Positions 7,391 to 14,147 of a DNA stretch of 16,979 nucleotides are shown here, one piece after another. A program made the translations under genes and the position numbers. The notes beneath the pieces were generated by a model. That model did not search any database. It had not been told where the DNA came from and worked only from the letters and a program-made list of their open reading frames with translations. Within the stretch, counting starts at the first letter, position 1, and each line of letters opens with the position of its first letter. The stretch is from assembly GCA_045121095.1 (NCBI GenBank), contig JBGVFN010000177.1, positions 1 to 16,979 of the forward strand, in the 5' to 3' direction. This stretch comes from TWA4 sp045121095. GTDB taxonomy: Bacteria; Bacillota; Clostridia; Lachnospirales; Lachnospiraceae.

Positions 7391-7429
7391 TTATCGGATA
7401 TTTTTAATCATAGCACAATATCCTGATAA
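7391..7429 (-). promoter_or_regulatory. Extended -10 promoter bracketed by an inverted repeat
   Basis: On the minus strand TGCTATGAT (7407-7415) is an extended -10 without a good -35. It lies between inverted arms TTATCGGATAT (7391-7401) and ATATCCTGATAA (7418-7429), which pair over 11 bp with a single bulged T. This could be an operator for the 254-aa gene, or an early transcript hairpin. Confidence 0.4.
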
Positions 7430-7722
7430 AAAGTTATAGAAAAACATACAAAAGTATAAAGAAACTGTTAAATTTGTGGAAAAAAAGAAAAAACTGGGGA
7501 AGAATAGAAAGACTTTACAAAAGAAATAGAAAACAATGCTGGACTTTACAGCGTTAAAATGTTAAAATGTCTCTGATATAGGAAGACAGTCTGGCGATTG
7601 TCGGATGGTTGAGGATTTTTTATCAAAAAAGCAGAAATTGACCGTAGTGATTTACAATGCCTTGCAATGGCTGTAAGAATCGCAATGATTCAGAGCGACT
7701 GATATAAATAGATCAAAACACC
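7430..7722. other. Gene-free A-rich stretch upstream of yerC
   Basis: About 290 nt with no credible coding frame. It is A-rich on the plus strand between 7440 and 7550 and holds an 8-bp tandem direct repeat GTTAAAAT (7553-7560, 7561-7568). A TTTACA (7655-7660) with 17 bp to TAAGAA is a weak promoter candidate for yerC, and TATAAA at about 7703-7708 is another. I cannot choose between them. Confidence 0.4.
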
Positions 7723-7739
7723 AGGAGGTTTTTATTGTT

Positions 7740-8042
7740 ATGAATAACAAAATAAAAAATGATGCGGTAGATTCGCTGTTTCAGGCGATTCTTACCCTGC
7801 AGAGCGTAGAAGAATGTTATACATTTTTCGAAGATGCATGCACAATTAAAGAGCTTCTTTCTCTGGCACAGCGTTTTGAAGTAGCACAGATGCTGAGAGA
7901 AAAACGGACTTATCTGGAAATTGCAGAAAAAACAGGTGCATCCACAGCCACCATCAGCCGGGTAAACCGCTGTCTGAATTATGGAAATGATGGTTATGAT
8001 CTGGTGCTGGATCGCATGAAAGAGCAACAGGAAGACGAATAA
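7740..8042 (+). CDS. yerC: YerC/YecD family TrpR-like regulator
   Basis: A 100-aa DNA-binding protein of the TrpR superfamily (YerC/YecD family). Residues 8-52 are the helical dimerisation part, with VDSLFQAILTLQSVEECYTFFED and the family-typical CTIKELLSLAQRFEVAQML. Residues 55-78 are the HTH, TYLEIAEKTGASTATISRVNRCL. The tail KEQQEDE is short and acidic. AGGAGG at 7723-7728 stands 11 nt before ATG 7740, a slightly long spacing. In Bacillus relatives yerC is near pcrB-pcrA-ligA; here pcrA lies 1.2 kb downstream with a DUF1836 gene inserted on the other strand, so the neighbourhood is partly kept. The target genes are not known. Its 3' end overlaps the first unit of a tandem repeat. Confidence 0.92.
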   Translation: MNNKIKNDAVDSLFQAILTLQSVEECYTFFEDACTIKELLSLAQRFEVAQMLREKRTYLEIAEKTGASTATISRVNRCLNYGNDGYDLVLDRMKEQQEDE

Positions 8043-8179
8043 GCTGCATAAGCTGCGAAAAGATACAAAGGCAGCAGAAGGATGAATAAGCTGTATAAGC
8101 TGCGAAAGGATACAAAGCAGCAAAAGGACGAATAAGTCGCATAAGCTGCGAAAGGATACAAAAGCAGCAGGATACGAAG
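8023..8179 (+). repeat. Degenerate 46-50 bp tandem repeat overlapping the yerC 3' end
   Basis: Three units start with AGCA at 8023 (50 bp, includes the yerC stop), 8073 (46 bp) and 8119 (47 bp), with a partial fourth at 8166-8179. Each holds GGA(A)GAYGAATAAG, CATAAGCTGCGAAA and GATACAAAG(G)C with few substitutions. Unit lengths are not multiples of three and the first stop ends yerC, so the extra copies are downstream of the gene. They look like duplications of its last codons plus trailer. Confidence 0.85.
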
Positions 8180-8196
8180 TATATGAGTTACTACCC

Positions 8197-8250
8197 AAAA
8201 AAGCATCTTCTCAACCGGTTTGATGACCCGGCAGGGAAGATGCTTTTTTA
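8197..8250. terminator. Bidirectional terminator between yerC and the DUF1836 gene
   Basis: AAAAAGCATCTTC (8198-8210) pairs with GAAGATGCTTTTT (8236-8248), with an inner CCGG/CCGG contact in the loop. T-runs occur on both strands. It closes yerC on the plus strand and the convergent DUF1836 gene on the minus strand. Confidence 0.88.
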
Positions 8251-8259
8251 TGTTTTTTT

Positions 8260-8904
8260 CTACTCTTTTTTATCCTTTTTTTCTTTTTTCTGAGCTGCAT
8301 CCTGTGTGTCATCAAGGAGTGTTTCGATCATCAGCTTTTTCAGATAGATATCAAATGCCAGAAAGCAGATAAATGCGAAGTGGCGAAGTTCTTCCCGTTC
8401 TTCTTCTGGAATATCAGCAGATGTTTCGGTGAACAGCTTTTCAGAAGCACGGAACTCATTCTTTACATACTGAAATAATCCATTTTGCTCCTGCTTCAGA
8501 TAATTCATGATCTCCGTATAGATTTCTGTCAGTGGGATATCGCCATTATTATGGAAATACTGATCAGAAATGGGATTCAGAAGCGTCTGAATATCGCCGA
8601 TGCTCATGATATTTTTCAGATAATAAATAAATATCAGAAGCAGCATATGATCCTTGGAATATTTTTTCTTCACCGGAGGGGGAAGAAGATCATTTTTCGC
8701 GTAATTATTGATCATGGTCTTGGTCAGGATCTTATCGCTTTCAAAACGTTTGCAGGTTTTGAGATGCTCATCCATAAAGGTTGTGACCTGATCCATGTAA
8801 AGATCGATGGAAGGGATTTCATCGGGCTGTATATAATCAAGAGAAGCAAGGCGGCGAAACAGCCGCCCGATGCTTTTAATATTAGTTTTATCTGTATTTG
8901 ACAA
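8260..8904 (-). CDS. DUF1836 domain protein
   Basis: A 214-aa soluble protein with the DUF1836 core. Residues about 58-100 read ILTKTMINNYAKNDLLPPPV then KKKYSKDHMLLLIFIYYLKN, the MerR-like HTH portion characteristic of this clostridial family. The following helical part (about 100-195) ends in a lysine/glutamate tail (KKEKKDKKE). The start is TTG 8902-8904, with GGAGG 7 nt upstream; no ATG is better placed. The family is usually described as putative transcriptional regulators of unknown targets. It has its own promoter (8952-8980) and shares a bidirectional terminator with yerC. DNA binding is inferred from the HTH pattern only. Confidence 0.9.
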   Translation of the reverse strand: MSNTDKTNIKSIGRLFRRLASLDYIQPDEIPSIDLYMDQVTTFMDEHLKTCKRFESDKILTKTMINNYAKNDLLPPPVKKKYSKDHMLLLIFIYYLKNIMSIGDIQTLLNPISDQYFHNNGDIPLTEIYTEIMNYLKQEQNGLFQYVKNEFRASEKLFTETSADIPEEEREELRHFAFICFLAFDIYLKKLMIETLLDDTQDAAQKKEKKDKKE

Positions 8905-8951
8905 AGTGTTTCCTCCATTTCATTTTCATGGATAATTCTTTTCCTCGATAA

Positions 8952-8980
8952 AGTATACTAGAAAAGTCGGAGAAAAACAA
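8952..8980 (-). promoter_or_regulatory. Promoter of the DUF1836 gene
   Basis: On the minus strand TTGTTT (8975-8980), 17 bp, TATACT (8952-8957). The -10 matches consensus at five of six positions. Confidence 0.6.
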
Positions 8981-9003
8981 GTTTAAAATGAATTGGATTT
9001 GGC

Positions 9004-9032
9004 TGGACTGAAAATAGCAACTGTGTTATACT
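9004..9032 (+). promoter_or_regulatory. Promoter of pcrA
   Basis: TGGACT (9004-9009), 17 bp, TATACT (9027-9032). The -35 is weak (4 of 6). A TG sits three bases before the -10, close to an extended -10. The leader from about 9039 to 9255 is roughly 215 nt and purine-rich. Confidence 0.55.
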
Positions 9033-9119
9033 CAGGGGTACGAAAACTGGCGGTCAGAAGTAAATGATAGACATGGAATATAAATATAATATAAAAATAG
9101 AAAAATAATAGCAGGAAGA

Positions 9120-9241
9120 AAAGCAGAAAAACAAAACAGAAGAGTAGGAATAAAGCAGAGAAACAAAACAGAAGCACAAGAGCAGAAAGTAAAGCAAAGA
9201 AACAAAACAGAAGCATAAGAAATAAGGCAGAGAGAAAAAGA
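9120..9241 (+). repeat. A/G-rich tandem repeats in the pcrA leader
   Basis: Units beginning AAAGCAG/AAAGCAA at 9120 (32 bp), 9152 (39 bp) and 9191 (33 bp), with a decayed fourth at 9224-9241. The core AAAGCAGAGAAACAAAACAGAAG is kept with one to two changes per unit. The stretch has almost no pyrimidines on the plus strand and codes for nothing credible. It ends about 15 nt before the pcrA start. Confidence 0.8.
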
Positions 9242-9255
9242 GAGGAAAGTAGTTT

Positions 9256-11613
9256 ATGAGCAGTATTTACGAACGTTTGAATCCGGAACAGCAGAAAGCC
9301 GTTTATCAGACCGATGGACCGCTGCTGATTCTGGCGGGGGCAGGTTCCGGCAAGACCAGGACCCTGACACACAGAATTGCTTATCTGATTGATGAGGCAG
9401 ATGTGAATCCGTGGAATATTCTGGCTATTACATTTACCAATAAAGCAGCAGGAGAAATGCGGGAACGTGTGGACAAGCTGGTGGAATTTGGTGCAGAAAG
9501 TATCTGGGTTTCCACTTTCCATTCCACCTGCGTGCGGATTTTAAGAAGACATATTGAATATCTGGGATATACCACCAGTTTTTCCATTTATGATACCGAT
9601 GACCAGAAAACACTGCTGCATCAGGTTATGAAAAAGCTGGATGTGGACCAGAAGATGTATAAAGACCGCGTGGTTATGAAATATATTTCATCTGCTAAGG
9701 ATAATCTGGTTTCACCGGAGCAGTTCTGCAAAGAGGCCGCAGGCGATTACCGCCAGATGCGGATCGGTGATATTTATACAGAGTATCAAGAGCAGTTAAA
9801 GAAAAATAATGCATTGGATTTTGATGATCTGATCGTGAAAACGGTGGAATTGTTCCGCAATAATCCGGAAGTGCTGGAATATTATCAGAACCGTTTCCGT
9901 TACATTATGGTGGATGAATATCAGGACACCAATACGGCTCAGTTTGAGCTGGTGCGTCTGCTGGCGGGTAAATACCGCAATCTCTGTGTAGTAGGTGACG
10001 ATGACCAGTCCATTTACAAATTCCGCGGTGCCAATATCCAGAATATTCTCGGATTTGAAGAGCATTTTCCCGATGCCACCATTATCCGGCTGGAACAGAA
10101 TTACCGTTCCACTCAGAATATTCTGAATGCGGCCAATGAAGTGATTAAAAATAACTCCGGCCGTAAGGAAAAACGCCTGTGGACAGAGAATGAAGAGGGC
10201 CGCAAGGTAAAATTAAAGCTTTACGATAATGCCATGCAGGAGGCCGACCAGATTACAGAAGAATTGCTGCAGGCCCATAACAGAGGCTATGATTACAATG
10301 ACTGCGCTGTTTTATACCGGACCAACGCCCAGTCCCGTGTTATTGAAGAACGCATGGTAAATAAGGGTATTCCTTATCAGCTGGTGGGTGGTGTGAACTT
10401 CTATCAGCGTAAGGAAATTAAGGATATTCTGGCTTATCTGAAGACCATTGATAACGGCAGCGACGACATTTCCGTTGCCCGCATTATCAACGTACCGAAA
10501 CGGGGAATCGGCGGAACCACCATTGGTCGTGTACAGGTATTTGCGGACGAGCAGGGCATCAGCTTTTATGAAGCACTGCGCAATGCGGAGTACATCCCCA
10601 CACTGGCAAAAGGCCGTGCAGTCAGCAAGCTGCTGAATTTCGTAGAGCAGATTTCCGTTTTCCGGGTTATGGCAGAAAATTACAGCATTTCCGAGCTGAT
10701 CGAGGCCGTACTGGACAAAACCGGATATCGTCAGGAGCTGGAAGGCGATGACACCATTGAAGCTCAGACCCGTCTGGAAAATATCCAGGAATTTGTCAAC
10801 AAAGCAGTGGATTATGAAAAGAATACGGAAGAGCCTTCTCTGTCCGCTTTCCTGGAAGAAGTTGCTCTGGTGGCAGACATTGACCGCATGGACGAAGACG
10901 AGGACAAAGTACTTCTCATGACCCTCCACAGCGCAAAAGGTCTGGAATTTGACAAAGTTTACCTCTGCGGTATGGAAGATGGCCTGTTCCCCAGCTGGAT
11001 GTCCATCGACTCTGAGGACCCTTCCGATATGGAAGAAGAACGGCGTCTGGCCTATGTAGGCATTACCCGTGCCAAAAAAGAACTGACCCTGACCGGTGCA
11101 AGACAGCGAATGATCAACGGCGAAACCCGCTATCTGCGCATTTCCCGTTTCTGCACGGAAATCCCCATGAATCTGCTGGATACCAATATGAGAAAACGGC
11201 CCGCAGGTGCAGGTGGATTGGGAGAAAACGGTACAACAGGCGGATTTTCAGGAGGTGCTTCTGGCAGTATCGGCGGTAAGAGCGGATTAGTTAGCAGCGG
11301 AAGTTCTATGGGAAGCGGCAGCGGAAATAACAACGGCGGTAATCATGGAAACGTCCGAACATTTGCAGCCCATTCTGGTGCCAGCTCCCGTGAGGCATTT
11401 AAAAGCGGGCTGGGCCGTCAGTTTAAAGTTGAAAAAATGAATAAACTTCCTTATGAAGTAGGCGACCGGGTAAAACATATTAAATTTGGTGAAGGCACCG
11501 TTGAACTGATCGTAGATGGAAAACGTGATTTCGAAGTAACTGTGGCATTTGATGAGGTCGGAACGAAAAAAATGTTCGCTTCCTTTGCAAAACTGCAGAA
11601 AGTGGAAGAATAA
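9256..11613 (+). CDS. pcrA: ATP-dependent DNA helicase PcrA (UvrD/Rep family)
   Basis: A 785-aa superfamily 1A 3'-5' helicase acting in DNA repair, replication-transcription conflict relief and recombination control. Motif order is complete. It has the Q motif (LNPEQQKAV), Walker A AGAGSGKT (27-34), motif Ia TFTNKAAGEMRERV, Walker B VDEYQDTN (219-226), motif III GDDDQSIYKFRGAN and motif IV QNYRS. It then has motif V LMTLHSAKGLEFDKVYL and motif VI EERRLAYVGITRAKKEL. Residues about 648-710 form a Gly/Ser/Asn-rich linker, followed by a Tudor-like C-terminal domain (about 733-785, VGDRVKHIKFGEGTVELI), which in PcrA contacts RNA polymerase. The start ATG has only a modest AGGA site. No pcrB or ligA lies next to it, unlike Bacillus; yerC is upstream. 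Confidence 0.97.
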   Translation: MSSIYERLNPEQQKAVYQTDGPLLILAGAGSGKTRTLTHRIAYLIDEADVNPWNILAITFTNKAAGEMRERVDKLVEFGAESIWVSTFHSTCVRILRRHIEYLGYTTSFSIYDTDDQKTLLHQVMKKLDVDQKMYKDRVVMKYISSAKDNLVSPEQFCKEAAGDYRQMRIGDIYTEYQEQLKKNNALDFDDLIVKTVELFRNNPEVLEYYQNRFRYIMVDEYQDTNTAQFELVRLLAGKYRNLCVVGDDDQSIYKFRGANIQNILGFEEHFPDATIIRLEQNYRSTQNILNAANEVIKNNSGRKEKRLWTENEEGRKVKLKLYDNAMQEADQITEELLQAHNRGYDYNDCAVLYRTNAQSRVIEERMVNKGIPYQLVGGVNFYQRKEIKDILAYLKTIDNGSDDISVARIINVPKRGIGGTTIGRVQVFADEQGISFYEALRNAEYIPTLAKGRAVSKLLNFVEQISVFRVMAENYSISELIEAVLDKTGYRQELEGDDTIEAQTRLENIQEFVNKAVDYEKNTEEPSLSAFLEEVALVADIDRMDEDEDKVLLMTLHSAKGLEFDKVYLCGMEDGLFPSWMSIDSEDPSDMEEERRLAYVGITRAKKELTLTGARQRMINGETRYLRISRFCTEIPMNLLDTNMRKRPAGAGGLGENGTTGGFSGGASGSIGGKSGLVSSGSSMGSGSGNNNGGNHGNVRTFAAHSGASSREAFKSGLGRQFKVEKMNKLPYEVGDRVKHIKFGEGTVELIVDGKRDFEVTVAFDEVGTKKMFASFAKLQKVEE

Positions 11614-11656
11614 AATAATCAAATAGTAGGATATCCGCTTTAAGGTCAATTTGGCA

Positions 11657-11721
11657 GGATTTTCCAGTACACCGGGAACTGGACTTGTAATAAATTTGGT
11701 TAATTTGTTTAAGGAAAATCC
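11657..11721. repeat. Nested inverted repeats between pcrA and the 96-aa gene
   Basis: GGATTTTCC (11657-11665) is the exact inverse of GGAAAATCC (11713-11721). TCCAGT/ACTGGA (11663-11668 / 11678-11683) forms a small hairpin sharing its left arm, and CCGGG (11672-11676) can pair with CCCGG (11720-11724). The pairings are mutually exclusive. No T-run follows, so it is not a clear pcrA terminator. Confidence 0.4.
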
Positions 11722-11738
11722 CGGATTAACGGTAGTAA

Positions 11739-11773
11739 ATATTTGAAGAATATGATATACTATTTTCAAATAT
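11739..11773 (+). promoter_or_regulatory. -10 element bracketed by an inverted repeat
   Basis: TATACT (11756-11761) is the best -10 before the 96-aa gene; no good -35 is at 17 bp. It lies between perfect 9-bp inverted arms ATATTTGAA (11739-11747) and TTCAAATAT (11765-11773), an arrangement that would suit a repressor or activator site. Confidence 0.4.
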
Positions 11774-11833
11774 GTGTTGGATATCGACCCATATGATGTC
11801 AGGCACATAAGCGAATGAAAGGACGTGTAACAC

Positions 11834-12124
11834 ATGAGCAACATCACAAGAGACGATCTTGAACGTATCATCGAACGTATTAAGAAAAGCGAAAACAAAA
11901 AGAAAGCAATTTGGATCGGCGGCTTTGTAGCAGCTATCCTTGTAGTTGCAGCAGCAGTACTTCTGTATAAGAAACTGACTCCCGATCCGGACGAATTTGA
12001 AGACGATCTGGATGACGATGAATTTTTCGAAGATTTTGAAGAAGAATTAGCAGAAGAAGCACCTGCAGAAGAAGAAGTAGAAGACATCTTCGTAGACGAA
12101 GAAGCAGAAGCAAAAGCTGAATAA
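11834..12124 (+). CDS. Small single-span membrane protein with acidic tail
   Basis: A 96-aa protein. A charged cytoplasmic-type N-terminus (MSNITRDDLERIIERIKKSENKKK, 1-24) leads into one hydrophobic span (about 25-45, AIWIGGFVAAILVVAAAVLLY). The tail (46-96) is made almost wholly of Asp/Glu/Ala, including FEDDLDDDEFFEDFEEE. AAAGGA lies 10 nt before ATG 11834. I know similar short membrane proteins from Lachnospiraceae but no assigned function. Topology by the positive-inside rule (KKSENKKK before the span) would place the N-terminus inside and the acidic tail outside, facing the envelope; this is inference. It is monocistronic, with its own promoter candidate and terminator. Confidence 0.8.
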   Translation: MSNITRDDLERIIERIKKSENKKKAIWIGGFVAAILVVAAAVLLYKKLTPDPDEFEDDLDDDEFFEDFEEELAEEAPAEEEVEDIFVDEEAEAKAE

Positions 12125-12159
12125 TCAATTAAGACAAAAAAGTCATGAAAACGTACAGG

Positions 12160-12197
12160 GGGTACCCCACCGATGGTGAGGTACCCTTGTTGTTTGA
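12160..12197 (+). terminator. Intrinsic terminator after the 96-aa gene
   Basis: GGGTACC (12160-12166) and GGTACCC (12180-12186) pair; after one C-A mismatch CACC pairs with GGTG around a 3-nt GAT loop. TTGTTGTTTG follows, an interrupted T-run. Confidence 0.75.
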
Positions 12198-12251
12198 GTG
12201 TGGGAAGACGGATGTTGTGTGAAGACGTTTTTTATTTTATTATGTATAAGG

Positions 12252-12270
12252 AAATTTGTAACAGTTCAGC
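12252..12270 (+). repeat. Second copy of the AAATnTGTAACAGTTCAGC motif
   Basis: Identical at 18 of 19 positions to 2397-2415. Both copies lie in the short leader of a gene (89-aa gene and rlmD), 15-60 nt before the ribosome site. It may be half of a dispersed palindromic repeat or a shared regulatory site. Confidence 0.5.
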
Positions 12271-12290
12271 TAACGTTTTAGACATTATAA

Positions 12291-12320
12291 GAAACACTGG
12301 TTATAGAAACACTGGTTATA
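12291..12320 (+). repeat. Perfect 15-bp tandem duplication before rlmD
   Basis: GAAACACTGGTTATA occurs twice head to tail (12291-12305, 12306-12320), ending directly before the TAGGGAGG ribosome site of rlmD. No promoter could be assigned in this leader. Confidence 0.9.
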
Positions 12321-12338
12321 TAGGGAGGAACAGAGAAA

Positions 12339-14057
12339 ATGAAAAAAGGACAGGTTTTTGAAGCTGTAATTGAAGGAATTGATTTTCCGGATAAAGGATT
12401 TTGTCATGTGGAAGACCGAAAAGTGTCCATCAAACAGGCACTTCCCGGACAGAAAGTGAAATTTTCCATTAAAAAAGCAAGAAATGGAAAGGCAGAAGGA
12501 CGACTTCTGGAGGTATTGGAGCGTTCACCGCTGGAAAATGCAGAGCATGTCTGCAAACATTTCGGCACCTGCGGCGGCTGCCTGTATCAGAGCATCCCTT
12601 ATGAAAAACAGCTGGAAATTAAAGCAGAACAGGTAAAAAATCTGATGCAGCCGGTATTTGACAAATATGGACAGGAACTGGTATTTGACGGCGTAGTACC
12701 CAGCCCCGTACCCTGCGGATACCGAAATAAGATGGAATATACCTTTGGCGATGAAGTAAAAGGCGGCGATCTGGCTCTCGGCATGCACAAAAGAGGCAGT
12801 TTCCATGACATCGTCACAGTAGAAGACTGCCGTATTGCCGATGGAGACTTTTCTGCCATTTTAAAAGCCGTACTGGCATTTTTTAAAGAACGGGGCATTC
12901 CCTACTATCACCGCATGCGTCATACCGGATATCTGCGTCATCTGTTGGTGAGAAAAACCGCTATGACAGGAGAAATCCTGGTGGATCTGGTTACAAGCAG
13001 TGCATATGGTGTGGAAGAAGCTGGTGGAGTGGAAGCAGGGGAAATAGGAAATGCAGCAGATGCAGGAAAAGAATCCGAGGCAGAAATGCTGGAAAAATTT
13101 ACAGAAATGCTTTGTGGTCTTTCTCTGGAAGGAACTTTGACCGGTGTGCTTCATACTTACAATGACAGTCTGGCAGATGTGGTACAGAACGACCGCACCG
13201 ACCTGCTGTATGGACGCAGTTATATTGTGGAAAAACTGCTGGGACTGCAGTTTAAGATTACTCCTTTTTCTTTCTTCCAGACCAATTCCAGAGGCGCAGA
13301 GGTATTATATTCCATCGCCCGGGATTATATTGGCGAAACCGAAGGATGCAATGTATTTGATTTATACAGCGGCACAGGAACCATCGCTCAGATGCTGGCA
13401 CCGGCAGCAGGTAAGGTAACTGGTGTGGAAATCGTGGAGGAAGCAGTGGAGGCAGCAAAGGAAAATGCAGCGTTAAATGGCCTGCATAACTGTACTTTCC
13501 TGGCAGGAGATGTGCTGAAGGTGCTGGATACCATCGAAGATAAGCCGGATTTACTGGTGCTGGATCCTCCGAGAGATGGTATCCATCCGAAAGCGTTACC
13601 GAAATTATTGGCGTACAATGTGAATCGTATGGTGTATATTTCCTGTAAGCCTACCTCTCTGGCAAGGGATCTGGAAATGTTCTTTGCACATGGGTATCGG
13701 GTGGAGAAGATGTGCAGTGTGGATATGTTTCCGGCTACGGGGAATGTGGAGACGGTTGTCTTGCTTTCCAAGGGTGAGGTCGACTCGAAAAAGATTCGGG
13801 TTGAGTTCTCTTTGGAAGATATGGATATGTCCGAATTTCAGGACGGAGCAACTTACACACAAATCAAGGACTATGTACTGGAACATAGCGGATTAAAGGT
13901 ATCCAACCTGTATATCTCACAGATCAAACGGAAATGTGGGATTGAGGTTGGCACGAACTATAATTTACCGAAGTCCGAAGATTCCAGACAGCCTCAGTGT
14001 CCGCCGGAAAAAGAAAAGGCAATCCGAGAAGCATTCAAATATTTTGGAATAATCTAA
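12339..14057 (+). CDS. rlmD: 23S rRNA (uracil-C5)-methyltransferase RlmD with C-terminal extension
   Basis: A 572-aa member of the RumA/TrmA family that methylates a uracil of 23S rRNA using S-adenosylmethionine. Residues 1-60 are a TRAM-like RNA-binding domain. C72, C78 and C81 (CKHFGTCGGC) with a later Cys in VEDCR form the iron-sulfur site. FDLYSGTGT (340-348) binds SAM, DPPRDG is at 409-414, and C436 in YISCKPTSLARDL is the nucleophile. An Ala/Gly/Glu-rich insertion (about 219-254) interrupts the central region. Residues about 479-572 are an added domain with VEFSLEDMDM, YTQIKDYVLEHSGLKVSNLY and KSEDSRQPQCPPEKE motifs, a tail I associate with clostridial RlmD proteins and whose role is unknown. 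GGGAGG precedes ATG 12339 at 9-10 nt. Bacillus paralogs such as RlmCD could share the activity, so the exact target base is inferred. Confidence 0.93.
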   Translation: MKKGQVFEAVIEGIDFPDKGFCHVEDRKVSIKQALPGQKVKFSIKKARNGKAEGRLLEVLERSPLENAEHVCKHFGTCGGCLYQSIPYEKQLEIKAEQVKNLMQPVFDKYGQELVFDGVVPSPVPCGYRNKMEYTFGDEVKGGDLALGMHKRGSFHDIVTVEDCRIADGDFSAILKAVLAFFKERGIPYYHRMRHTGYLRHLLVRKTAMTGEILVDLVTSSAYGVEEAGGVEAGEIGNAADAGKESEAEMLEKFTEMLCGLSLEGTLTGVLHTYNDSLADVVQNDRTDLLYGRSYIVEKLLGLQFKITPFSFFQTNSRGAEVLYSIARDYIGETEGCNVFDLYSGTGTIAQMLAPAAGKVTGVEIVEEAVEAAKENAALNGLHNCTFLAGDVLKVLDTIEDKPDLLVLDPPRDGIHPKALPKLLAYNVNRMVYISCKPTSLARDLEMFFAHGYRVEKMCSVDMFPATGNVETVVLLSKGEVDSKKIRVEFSLEDMDMSEFQDGATYTQIKDYVLEHSGLKVSNLYISQIKRKCGIEVGTNYNLPKSEDSRQPQCPPEKEKAIREAFKYFGII

Positions 14058-14099
14058 TATCTTATGTTTTAAATACGACTATTCAAGTCTTAACTCACA

Positions 14100-14146
14100 A
14101 AAATGCTGCGACATGGTGCATTATTCGAACCATGTCGCAGCATTTT
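14100..14146. terminator. Strong bidirectional terminator at the rlmD/element junction
   Basis: AAAATGCTGCGACATGGT (14100-14117) and its perfect 18-bp inverse (14129-14146) flank an 11-nt loop. T-runs are present on both sides (TTTTGTTATTTC on plus, TTTTTGTGAG on minus). It closes rlmD and the convergent XRE gene whose stop lies at 14148. Confidence 0.92.
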
Positions 14147-14147
14147 G

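Noticed and set aside
8023..8179. CRISPR array
   Set aside because: The tandem units are contiguous with no unique spacers and are degenerate along their length.
9064..9108. Possible leader peptide MIDMEYKYNIKIEK before pcrA
   Set aside because: Fourteen codons, no ribosome site, purely AT-rich codons; probably chance.
7713..9522. Cysteine/leucine-rich minus-strand frames opposite yerC, its repeats and the pcrA leader
   Set aside because: They are reverse-strand images of the repeats and of the real genes, with no ribosome sites.
11188..11390. Frameshift or foreign insertion in pcrA at the Gly/Ser-rich linker
   Set aside because: The frame continues unbroken into an intact C-terminal domain; a flexible linker of variable length at this point is normal for PcrA.
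12173..12361. 62-codon frame before rlmD
   Set aside because: It starts inside the terminator hairpin of the previous gene, lacks a ribosome site, and overlaps the rlmD start.
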